Source: Streptomyces celluloflavus (GTDB taxonomy: Bacteria; Actinomycetota; Actinomycetes; Streptomycetales; Streptomycetaceae). Taken from it: a DNA stretch of 64,000 nucleotides. The translations under genes were made by a program, and so were the position numbers. Position 1 is the stretch's first letter; the number at the start of each line of letters is the position of its first letter. The DNA lies in NCBI GenBank assembly GCA_000720995.1, contig JOEL01000020.1:124001-188000 (forward strand). The letters are read 5' to 3'. Under the pieces are notes generated by a model. That model had not been told where the DNA came from and did no database searches. It saw only the letters and a program-made list of their open reading frames with translations. Below, piece after piece: positions 43,079 to 50,429 of this stretch.

Positions 43079-44425
43079 ATGCACGACCGGCACACCCGCC
43101 GCTTCGGTCTGGGCACCGCCACCTGCCTGGTGATGGGCAACATCATCGGCGGCGGCATCTTCCTGCTGCCGGCCTCGGTGGCCCCCTTCGGCACCGTCAG
43201 CCTGGTCGCCTTCGGCGTACTGACCATCGGCGCCCTCGCCCTCGCACTGGTCTTCGGCAAGCTCGCCCGGCGCCACCCGGACACCGGCGGCCCCTACGTC
43301 TACGCGCGCGAGGCGTTCGGCGACTTCGCCGGATTCCTGTCCGCCTGGTCGTACTGGACCATGACCTGGGTCAGCAACGCGGCGCTCGCGGTCGCCGCCG
43401 TCGGCTATGTACACGTCCTCTTCCCCGGACACCAGTCCCGGGGCGTCGATCTCATGGTGGCGCTGGGCGCCCTGTGGCTGCCCGCCCTCGCCAACTTCGC
43501 GGGCACCCGCTACGTCGGTGCGGTCCAGCTGGTCTCCACCGTCCTGAAGTTCGTCCCCCTCCTCTTCATCGCCGTCGTCGGCCTGTTCTTCTTCGACCCG
43601 GACAACCTCGGCCCGTTCCACGCCGGCGGCGGCAGCGCGATCGGCGGGATGTCCGCGGCGGCGGCGATCCTCCTCTACAGCTACGTCGGCGTGGAGTCCG
43701 CGGCGATGAGCGCCGGCGAGGTCCGCGACCCGGAACGGAACGTCGGCCGGGCCACCGTCCTCGGCACCATCGGCGCCGCCGTCGTCTACCTCCTGGGCAC
43801 CGTCGCCGTCTTCGGCACCGTCGCGCACGAGAAGCTGGTGAACTCCAAGGCGCCGTTCTCGGACGCGGTCAACGCGATGTTCGGCGGCCACTGGGGCGGC
43901 ACCGCCATCGCCGCCGCGGCGGTGATCTCCATCGTCGGCGCGCTCAACGGCTGGACGCTGATGAGCGCCCAGTCGCCGTACGCCGCCGCCAAGGACGGGC
44001 TCTTCCCGGCCCTCTTCCTCACCAAGCGGCGCGGTGTGCCGACGTTCGGTGTCCTGGCCGCCGCGGTGCTGGCCAGCGCCCTGACGGTGATCAACTACCT
44101 GACCGGGGCCGGCGGCGTCTTCGAGATCCTGGTGCTCATCACGACCTTCTCGGCGACCGTCCCCTACCTGCTCGCGGCCGGCGCCCAGATCTACTTCCTG
44201 CTGACCGGACAGCGCGACAAGGTCCGCCCGGCCCGCTTCGCCCGCGATCTGACGCTCGCCCTGGTCGCCTTCGGCTTCACCTTCTGGCTCGTCGCGGGCG
44301 CCGGCTACGCGGCCATCTACCAGGGCGTGCTCTTCCTCTTCGCCGGCATCCTCGTCTACGCGTGGATGGCGGCACGGCGCACGGGACGCCTGCGCGCGGG
44401 TGCCCCGGAGGAGGAAGCCCGCTAG
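43079..44425 (+). CDS. APC-family basic amino acid/polyamine permease (AdiC/PotE-like)
   Basis: A 448-residue membrane protein with about twelve segments. The first helix motif is GNIIGGGIFLLPASVAPFG, where G-x-G-x-F binds the substrate carboxylate, followed by RRHPDTGGPYVYAREAFG, SYWTMTWVSNAAL, and GVESAAMSAGEVRDPERN. This pattern is that of arginine/agmatine or ornithine/putrescine antiporters. ATG at 43079 is preceded by GAGAGG 12-13 bases upstream; in-frame ATGs at 43025 and 42929 have no SD. Its TAG stop shares the tetranucleotide CTAG with the stop of the convergent desaturase gene. Confidence 0.9.
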   Translation: MHDRHTRRFGLGTATCLVMGNIIGGGIFLLPASVAPFGTVSLVAFGVLTIGALALALVFGKLARRHPDTGGPYVYAREAFGDFAGFLSAWSYWTMTWVSNAALAVAAVGYVHVLFPGHQSRGVDLMVALGALWLPALANFAGTRYVGAVQLVSTVLKFVPLLFIAVVGLFFFDPDNLGPFHAGGGSAIGGMSAAAAILLYSYVGVESAAMSAGEVRDPERNVGRATVLGTIGAAVVYLLGTVAVFGTVAHEKLVNSKAPFSDAVNAMFGGHWGGTAIAAAAVISIVGALNGWTLMSAQSPYAAAKDGLFPALFLTKRRGVPTFGVLAAAVLASALTVINYLTGAGGVFEILVLITTFSATVPYLLAAGAQIYFLLTGQRDKVRPARFARDLTLALVAFGFTFWLVAGAGYAAIYQGVLFLFAGILVYAWMAARRTGRLRAGAPEEEAR

Positions 44426-45489
44426 GCCCCCCGGCCGGCCTCCACCGGACGGGCCCGCAGCGGCTCGCCGACCCGGTGGAGATGGCGCAGCGCCTCCGCG
44501 TACGAGGCGAACAGCCCGGTCTCGTGGTACGGGACGCCGATCTCGGCGCAGTAGTCGCGCACGATCACCTGGGCCCGGCGCAGATGCGGGGTCGGCATGC
44601 TGGGGAAGAGATGGTGCTCGATCTGGTAGTTGAGACCGCCGAGCATCAGATCGGTGACCGGACCGCCGCGGACATTGCGCGAGGTCAGCACCTGACGGCG
44701 CAGGAAGTCCGGGCGGTCGTCGCCGGTCAGCGTCGGCATGCCCTTGTGGTTGGGCGCGAAGGTGCAGCCCAGGTAGACGCCGAACACGGCCTGGTGGACG
44801 AAGAGAAAGGCCAGCGCCTTGCCGGGCGACAGAACGAGGAAGAGCGCGCCCAGATAGCAGACGATGTGCGCCAGCAGCAGGGCGGCCTCGGTGCCCTTGC
44901 TCTTCATGGTGGGTGAGCGCAGCGCCCGGATGCTCGACACATGGAGGTTGAACCCCTCCAGGGTGAGCAGCGGGAAGAACAGCCGCGCCTGGTGGCGGCC
45001 CATGAAACGGGGCAGGCCCGTGGCGGCCCGCGCCTGGTCCTGGGACCAGACCAGGATGTCGGGCGAGACATCCGGATCCAGCTCCTCGTGATTGGGGTTG
45101 GCGTGGTGGCGAGTGTGCTTGTTCATCCACCAGCCGTAGGACATCCCCACCCCGAGGTTGCCGAACAACCGGCCGCCGATCCCGCTGGGGCGGCGCTTGC
45201 GGAACACCTGCATATGCGCCACGTCATGGGTGACCAGCGCGATCTGACCGAAGACGAAGGCCAGGAAGACGGCGGTGCCCAGCTGCCACCAGCTGTCGCC
45301 GAGGAGGACGAACGCCACCCAGCCCCCGGCGAAGGCGGCGGTCACGAGCGAGAGCCGCGCGACGTAGTAGCCGGGCCGCCGCTTGAGCAGTCCGGCGGCC
45401 GTGACCCGGCGGGACAGCCGCGCGAAGTCGCTGCCGGCGGGCGCCTCGGGAGCGCTGAGTGGGGAGGGGGGCTGGAGACTGGTCGTCAT
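44422..45489 (-). CDS. Membrane fatty acid desaturase (acyl-lipid type)
   Basis: A 355-residue protein. The three His boxes are present: HDVAH, HTRHH (in NKHTRHHANPNHE) and QIEHH (in GGLNYQIEHHLFPSMP), with four membrane-spanning stretches between them. The QxxHH third box is typical of front-end/acyl-lipid desaturases and differs from HxxHH of the delta-9 acyl-CoA type. It introduces a cis double bond into membrane lipid chains using ferredoxin or a similar donor. It is convergent with the APC permease and overlaps it by 4 bases at the stops. Confidence 0.92.
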   Translation of the reverse strand: MTTSLQPPSPLSAPEAPAGSDFARLSRRVTAAGLLKRRPGYYVARLSLVTAAFAGGWVAFVLLGDSWWQLGTAVFLAFVFGQIALVTHDVAHMQVFRKRRPSGIGGRLFGNLGVGMSYGWWMNKHTRHHANPNHEELDPDVSPDILVWSQDQARAATGLPRFMGRHQARLFFPLLTLEGFNLHVSSIRALRSPTMKSKGTEAALLLAHIVCYLGALFLVLSPGKALAFLFVHQAVFGVYLGCTFAPNHKGMPTLTGDDRPDFLRRQVLTSRNVRGGPVTDLMLGGLNYQIEHHLFPSMPTPHLRRAQVIVRDYCAEIGVPYHETGLFASYAEALRHLHRVGEPLRARPVEAGRGA

Positions 45490-45805
45490 GCGTTCGAGTC
45501 TGCTGAGCGGGCCGGGCCCCCGACAGCCGGTGCACCCCCGAAGGCAAGGGGGGCCTGCCGGTGTTTCTCAGGGGTGGTAAGCACACCCCCGGCGGAAAAC
45601 GTACGCCGCGACACCGCCGGGCCGCGCCCCTCTCCCGCGTGGAGACGCGGTGGCCGGGCCGAGTTCGCCCTTACCTCCGGAGTAATCGACCGCCGTTCGC
45701 CGGCCCGGCAGAGTACGGGTACCGGTTCACGGGCCGGCGCACTCCGGCCCGTGAACCCGGCCTACCCGTCTCATTCCTTACCTCCGGATTCCCGAGGAGC
45801 ACGCC
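45490..45805. other. Divergent intergenic region, 316 bp, with repeats
   Basis: No gene is supported. It contains the 13-bp direct repeat CCTTACCTCCGGA at 45669-45681 and 45776-45788 flanking the hairpin at 45724-45757. The left part holds the desaturase promoter; CAGACT seven bases before its ATG is a weak -10 candidate. Confidence 0.6.
45724..45757. promoter_or_regulatory. Strong 14-bp hairpin between desaturase and NTF2-like genes
   Basis: GGTTCACGGGCCGG and CCGGCCCGTGAACC form a perfect stem with a 6-nt loop (CGCACT), 49 bp before the ATG at 45806. It lies between divergent genes, so a regulatory or attenuating role fits better than a plain terminator. Confidence 0.6.
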
Positions 45806-46207
45806 ATGACCCGCACCGCGCAGCAGACCACCGGCACCATCGACTACCGGGCCGCCGCCGCGCGGTACTTCGAGGCGTGGAACGCCGTCGACCCGGCGGC
45901 GCTCGCCACCGCGGTGGCCGCGGCGTTCACCGAGGACGGCAGCTACACCGACCCGCTGGCCGATGTCGCCGGTCACGAGGGACTCACGGCGGCCATCGCC
46001 GGGGTGCACCAGCAGTTCCCGGGGTTCGTGTTCCGGCAGTTGGGGGACGTGGACGGACATCACGACATCGCCCGGTTCGGCTGGGAACTGGTCAGCGGGG
46101 CGGACGGCTCGGCGCCGGTCGCCGGCTTCGACGTGGTGCGGCTCGCCGCCGACGGCCGCATCCGCTCCGTACTCGGCTTCCTGGACCGGCTGCCGTCGGG
46201 GGCGTGA
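45806..46207 (+). CDS. SnoaL/NTF2-like superfamily protein
   Basis: A 133-residue NTF2-fold protein: DYRAAAARYFEAWNAVDPAALATAVAAAFTEDGSYTDPLADVAG, GLTAAIAGVHQQFPGFVFRQLG, and a final DGRIRSVLGFLDRLP. This is the SnoaL-like layout with Asp and His around the pocket (TEDGSYTDP, GHHDIARFGWEL). Members act as small-molecule cyclases, hydrolases or binding proteins; the substrate is unknown. SD GAGGAG precedes the ATG. It is convergent with the MmyB-like regulator gene. Confidence 0.87.
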   Translation: MTRTAQQTTGTIDYRAAAARYFEAWNAVDPAALATAVAAAFTEDGSYTDPLADVAGHEGLTAAIAGVHQQFPGFVFRQLGDVDGHHDIARFGWELVSGADGSAPVAGFDVVRLAADGRIRSVLGFLDRLPSGA

Positions 46208-46234
46208 GACCGCGGCCGCCCCAGGGCACACCGG

Positions 46235-47047
46235 CTACGGCACCAGCTTCCGCAGCCGGGCGGCCGTCTCCGCGTCGGCGGGCAGAAAGGTCTCCACCGC
46301 CAGTTCGGAGACGGTCACGTCCATCGGTGTGTTGAAGGTGGTCATGGTCGAGATGAAGGAGAGCACGGCGCCCTCGTGCTCGATCAGCAGGGGCAGCGCG
46401 AACCGCGGATGCTCGCCGCCGGCCACCGGCTCCCGTCCGCCCCCGGGCACCGGATAGCCGCTCACCTCGTCGTAGAGCGCGCGCAGCGACGCGGACCGCA
46501 GCAGCGCCAACTGCCGTTCCATCTGGGCCAGGAGATGGCCGCGCCACTCCGGGAGGTTGCGGATCCGTGGCGCCAGGCCCGCCGGATGCAGGGTGATCCG
46601 CATGGCGTTCAGCGGCGGCCGCAGCAACTCCTCGTCGACGCCCGCCAGCAGCATCGCGATACCGCGGTTCGCCGCCTGCACGTGGTACGTACCGTCCACC
46701 ACCAGCGCGGGGAACGGCTCGAAGCCGGTCAGCAGCCGCTCCATCCCCGCGCGCAGGGCGTCCATCGACGGGTCGTCCATCGGCGTCTCGGGGAAGACCG
46801 GGGCGTACCCCGCCGAGATGAGCAGGGCGTTGCGCTCCCGTACGGGCACGTCGAGATGCTCGGCGAGCCGCAGCACCATCTCCTGGCTCGGCCGGGAGCG
46901 GCCGGTCTCGATGAAGCTGATGTGCCGGGCGGAGGAGTCCGCGCGCAGGGCCAGCTCCAGCTGGCTGATCCGGCGCCGGTCACGCCACTCGCGCAACAGC
47001 CTCCCCACACCCATGGCCTCCGGCGGACACGCCGCAGCAGTCGTCAT
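46235..47047 (-). CDS. XRE-family regulator with MmyB-like ligand-binding domain
   Basis: A 270-residue regulator. The N-terminal HTH_XRE is at residues about 13-70: VGRLLREWRDRRRISQLELALRADSSARHISFIETGRSRPSQ. The C-terminal ~180 residues match the MmyB-like domain, a PAS-type pocket that binds fatty-acid-like ligands: PFPALVVDGTYHVQAANRGIAMLLAG, then MRITLHPAGLAPRIRN and ALRALYDEVSGYP. No SD; TAGGTT lies seven bases before ATG, so the mRNA may be leaderless, and an 11-bp palindrome sits just upstream. The regulator may control itself and the convergent NTF2-like gene or the desaturase nearby. Confidence 0.9.
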   Translation of the reverse strand: MTTAAACPPEAMGVGRLLREWRDRRRISQLELALRADSSARHISFIETGRSRPSQEMVLRLAEHLDVPVRERNALLISAGYAPVFPETPMDDPSMDALRAGMERLLTGFEPFPALVVDGTYHVQAANRGIAMLLAGVDEELLRPPLNAMRITLHPAGLAPRIRNLPEWRGHLLAQMERQLALLRSASLRALYDEVSGYPVPGGGREPVAGGEHPRFALPLLIEHEGAVLSFISTMTTFNTPMDVTVSELAVETFLPADAETAARLRKLVP

Positions 47048-47061
47048 GGGCCCGAACCTAG

Positions 47062-47087
47062 CCGACGCCCGCGGCGGCGGGCGTCGG
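47062..47087. promoter_or_regulatory. 11-bp perfect palindrome upstream of the MmyB-like regulator
   Basis: CCGACGCCCGC and GCGGGCGTCGG around GGCG, immediately upstream of TAGGTT (- strand, 47060-47055), the likely -10. Its position over the -35 region suggests an autoregulatory operator; a terminator for the upstream gene is the alternative. Confidence 0.55.
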
Positions 47088-47094
47088 TGGGGCG

Positions 47095-47145
47095 GCCGGC
47101 AGGGCAGGGGAGGGGCCCCTCGTATCGGGGCCCCGTCCTGCCGGC
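47095..47145. terminator. Complex hairpin downstream of the yihY-like gene
   Basis: Outer arms GCCGGCAGG and CCTGCCGGC and inner arms GGGGCCCC and GGGGCCCC, with a bulge. It starts about 25 bases after the stop of the YihY-like gene (- strand). Confidence 0.65.
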
Positions 47146-47170
47146 TGGTGCCGCCCGTGACGCGGTGCGG

Positions 47171-48127
47171 TCAGGAGCGGCGGGACGAGCGCCGCCGCGG
47201 CCGGACGACCCGGCCCGCGCGTATCAGCTCCACATTGAACTGAGCGCCGCACAACAGCGACAGATGGGAGAACCACAGCCAGATCAGAAAGACCACCGGG
47301 CCCGCCAGCGAGCCGTAGAGCCGGTTGAAGGTACCCACGTACGACACATAGAGCGCGAAACCCGCCGAGCACACCAGCCACATCAGCACCGAGACCAGCC
47401 CACCGGGCGCCGCGGCCCGTACCCCGCGCGAAATCGGCGGCCCGGACCGGAACAACACCATCACCAGCACACTGGCGAGCACCACCAACAGCGGCCACTT
47501 CAGCAGGTCCCACGAGGTGTCACCGCTCGCACCCAGCTCCAGCGCACGCATGACGGCGCGTGCGATCGGCCCGCTCGCCAGCAGCGCCACCGCACTGCTG
47601 ATCAGCAGCGCCATGAGCAGCAGCGCCGTGGCGAGGATGCGCGGCGCCTTGTGCCACGGCGGACGGTCGTCCTGCATACGGTGCATGGCGTGCAGCGCCC
47701 TGCGGAACACCGCCAGATAGCTGCACGAGGACCACAGCGCGCTGACCAGGGCGCCACCCACCACCAGCCAGGCGGCGGTGCGCTGCTGGGACATCCCGAT
47801 CAGCGCGTGGCGCACGGTCGCGCCCGAACCGGTGGGGGCGATCGAACTGAGGTGGTTGATGAGGACCGCGGTGGCCGAGGGATCGGCGAGACCGATCAAT
47901 GACACCGTGACGATCAGCGCCGGCAACAGCGCCAGCACCGAGTAGTACGTCAGGCTCGCCGCCCAGTCCGTCACATCGTCGTGCCAGACGGACACCGGTG
48001 TACGGCGCAGCGCGGTGCGGCACTGCGCCCACGTCGGCAGGGCCGTGCGCAACGGCTCGGCGGCGGATTCGGGGCGAGGCCCGGGGTCCGGCCCGGGGGC
48101 GGCGGGCCCGGTGGCGTCAGCGCCCAT
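47171..48127 (-). CDS. YihY/BrkB-family inner membrane protein
   Basis: A 318-residue protein with six membrane segments. The family features are visible: VWHDDVTDWAASLTYYSVLALLPALIVTVSLIGL, the FRALHAMHRMQ stretch, RAAAPGGLVSVLMWLVCSAGFALYVSYVGTFNRLYGSLAGPVVFLIWLWFSHLSLLCGAQFN. YihY/BrkB proteins are widespread and of unclear role; they were once called RNase BN in error. A disordered Pro/Ala-rich N-terminus and a basic tail (RVVRPRRRSSRRS) flank the core. SD GGGAG precedes the ATG. Confidence 0.92.
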   Translation of the reverse strand: MGADATGPAAPGPDPGPRPESAAEPLRTALPTWAQCRTALRRTPVSVWHDDVTDWAASLTYYSVLALLPALIVTVSLIGLADPSATAVLINHLSSIAPTGSGATVRHALIGMSQQRTAAWLVVGGALVSALWSSCSYLAVFRRALHAMHRMQDDRPPWHKAPRILATALLLMALLISSAVALLASGPIARAVMRALELGASGDTSWDLLKWPLLVVLASVLVMVLFRSGPPISRGVRAAAPGGLVSVLMWLVCSAGFALYVSYVGTFNRLYGSLAGPVVFLIWLWFSHLSLLCGAQFNVELIRAGRVVRPRRRSSRRS

Positions 48128-48865
48128 GGCGGTCTCCCGGAGCCGTGGTCCACGGTCCGAGCGGCGGCCGCAGCCGCTGCCGCATCCGGAGCCGTGGCCG
48201 CACTGTGCCGCGCGGACGGTCCCGGCCGGGCGCGGACGGTCCGGCCGTCACCACCGCCCCTGGGCGCGCCGGCCCGTCGAACGCGATCCCGCCACTCCCG
48301 CCCATGCTGTGTCCGTCCTCTCCGCCGATACGGTCCCGCCGGCCGGTCCGCTCTCCCGGACCGGCCCGGTCCCTCCGAACGGCCCGCTCTCCTCGAACGG
48401 CCCGCTCTCTCTGAACGGTCCGGTCCATGAGATAGATCCAGCCTCTTCGACCGTGCCGCTTGCCCGGGGCGGTAGCGCCCATCCGAGGCCGTGGTGGCCG
48501 CCCGAGGACATGGTGACCGCATCGTCCCCCGGCATCACGGTCATCCCCCGTATCACGGTCGGCCCCGTGTCACGGCAGTCCCATGTCACGGCAGTCCCGG
48601 ACACCACGACGGCCCCGCCCGCGGCCGAGGCTCGTCCACCAGCTCAACCAGCTCAAGCCGCCCGACCGGCACAACCGACACAGCGACTCGGCTGCCCATA
48701 GTGGCTCAACCGACCCATAGTGATCCAACCGGCCCATGTCGGAGGAAGCCGAGGGACCGACGGCAAGCACGGCAAGCACGGCAAGCACGGCAAGCACGGC
48801 AAGCACGGCAAGCACGGCATGTACCGCGCAGGCGGGCGGCCCCCGACGGCCGCCCGCCCCCGGCT
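48128..48865. other. Repeat-rich intergenic region, 738 bp
   Basis: No gene is supported; all open frames are low-complexity. It contains three or so GAACGGCCCGCTCTC-type copies (about 48375-48425), a doubled GTCACGGCAGTCCC near 48569-48600, and the 9-bp tandem array at 48762-48815. Such decay-like spacers are unusual next to the compact genes on the left. Confidence 0.6.
48762..48815. repeat. Six exact tandem copies of a 9-bp unit
   Basis: GGCAAGCAC repeated six times without change, followed by the degenerate GGCATGTAC. The unit is divisible by 3 but lies outside any credible gene, 51 bp beyond the stop of the SseB/DUF1266 gene. Confidence 0.92.
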
Positions 48866-50020
48866 TCAGGCGAAAGCCAGCCCCCGCCACGGTGAGCCCG
48901 GGTCCTGGGTGAGGACGCGGTGGATGTGTACCGCCTCGGCGTACTGCGGGCCGAACCAGCCGTTGTCGAAAGCCAGCATGCGGCCCAGCGCATAGCCCGC
49001 GGCGAACTCCGCCCATGAGCCGTACACCTCCCGGGCCCGCGCGCCGGCCTGCTGTACGGCCTGCTCGGCCTGGTGCGGCGCGCACAGCCGGGCGCCGAGG
49101 CCCCAGCGGACGAGGTTCACCGCGTGCGCGAGGTCCAGCGCGACGAGGGAGACCACCCGGCCGTCCGCCGGCAGCAGCCCGTCCGCCCGGAACCGCTCCT
49201 CGTACCGGCCCACCAGCTCGGGAATCCCGTGCGCCGCCGCATCGCCTTCCGGCCCCTCGGCACCGCACCCCGGATCCGCCGAAGCCGGCCCCTCGGCGCC
49301 GACGCGCTCGCCCTCCTCGGTGCGCTCGCCACCGTCGGCCCGCTCGCCGCCGTCCCGGAGACGGGCACGGGCGCGCAGCGCCGCCTCCGCCTCGGCCGGT
49401 ACGAACTGTCCGCCGAGCAGCTGGTCGAAACGCTGCTGCCAGGAGGCGGGATCGGCCACCGACCACTGCTCGCGCAGCGTCTGCGCGTCCGTGGCGTGGT
49501 CCAGGAAGGCGGTGCCCAGCTCATTCCACGGCACGCTGTGCTGTACGGCGATCGGCGCGCCGCACGCAAGCCCCTGCGCCAGCGGCCCGTGCAGCGGACC
49601 GCCGAGATGTGTGGTCAGCAGACCGCCGGGCCGAACGCCGACCTGGGCGCGGAACTGGAGCCAGACGGCGCGGTGCGCGGCGGAGGCCGCCAGATATGCC
49701 GCGCACGGCGTGCCCGGATTGACCGCGAGCTGCCATTTGTCGTTCGGCCAGTCCTGCGCCAGTTCTTCGACCGAGACCCGGTCGAAGAACTGCTGCGGCT
49801 GCCACGGCGGCAGCATGCCGCGCGTCAGTACGGGGATGCACTTACCGCCCGTCGCGGGGTCGTCATAGACGGGCAGCGGGTCCTGCCCCTGCTGCGGCGC
49901 CGCCAAGTACAGATCCTCGCCGGCGAGCGCCGTGAGCTGCCCGTTCCAGTCACCACGCGCCGTCGCCTCGCACAGCCGCCGTTCCGTCTCGGTCGGCGGC
50001 ACCCATCCCGGAGTACCCAC
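48866..50020 (-). CDS. SseB-like N-terminal plus DUF1266 C-terminal domain protein
   Basis: A 384-residue protein. The first ~130 residues fit the SseB N-terminal domain: ATARGDWNGQLTALAGEDLYLAAP, LPVYDDPATGGKCIPVLTR, and the NPGTPCAAYL ending. A charged, low-complexity Glu/Arg/Ala linker follows. The last ~120 residues fit DUF1266: VSLVALDLAHAVNLVRWGLGARLC, SWAEFAAGYALGRMLAFDNGWFGPQY and the final WRGLAFA. SseB-like domains occur in type VII (ESX) secretion-associated proteins of actinomycetes. The start is uncertain; GTG at 50020 precedes the domain but has a weak SD, and the frame runs on to 50554. It is divergent from the STAND gene. Confidence 0.72.
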   Translation of the reverse strand: MGTPGWVPPTETERRLCEATARGDWNGQLTALAGEDLYLAAPQQGQDPLPVYDDPATGGKCIPVLTRGMLPPWQPQQFFDRVSVEELAQDWPNDKWQLAVNPGTPCAAYLAASAAHRAVWLQFRAQVGVRPGGLLTTHLGGPLHGPLAQGLACGAPIAVQHSVPWNELGTAFLDHATDAQTLREQWSVADPASWQQRFDQLLGGQFVPAEAEAALRARARLRDGGERADGGERTEEGERVGAEGPASADPGCGAEGPEGDAAAHGIPELVGRYEERFRADGLLPADGRVVSLVALDLAHAVNLVRWGLGARLCAPHQAEQAVQQAGARAREVYGSWAEFAAGYALGRMLAFDNGWFGPQYAEAVHIHRVLTQDPGSPWRGLAFA

Positions 50021-50429
50021 GGATCCAGACCCTACGGCGACCGACGGATCCGGCGGGCAGCGGGGCCGCCGAACCGACAACGCGGACACCCGCACCGACA
50101 ACGCGGACACCCGCACCGACAACGTGGACGCCCGCACCGACAACGTGGACGGAGGCCCGCCCCGCCCCCGGAACCGCCGCGTGGGCAGGCCGGATCGCGC
50201 CGTATCGCACCGGATCCGCAAGGCCCCGGCCCGGTACCGCCGCGCAGGCAATACCCTGGGCGGGCCGCCCGGACACCAGGGCGGCACACGGAGGGACGGG
50301 CGCCTGGGCGCGGGGCACACGGCCGGATGCGGGGACGCGTGGACGCAAGGACACCAAGTTCCCCCGGACCCACGCGCGCAGGGAAGACCGGGACACGCCG
50401 TTCCGGTGTGCGGGACGGAGGGAGATCGG
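50021..50429. other. Divergent intergenic region, 409 bp, open in both directions
   Basis: Between the SseB/DUF1266 (-) and STAND (+) genes. Long frames run through it on both strands because of the 21-bp repeat at 50073-50153, but neither has coding character. The region should hold both promoters; I see no convincing hexamers. Confidence 0.55.
50073..50153. repeat. About four tandem copies of a 21-bp unit
   Basis: Unit ACCGACAACGCGGACACCCGC; copies 1-2 are identical, copies 3-4 carry GTGGACG changes and the fourth is partial. Being a multiple of 3, it stays open in both neighbouring genes' frames (repeating T-D-N-A/V-D on the + strand). Confidence 0.9.

Noticed and set aside
48762-50153. 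CRISPR array.
   Set aside because: The repeats are contiguous 9-bp and 21-bp tandem units without unique spacers, and no cas genes are near.
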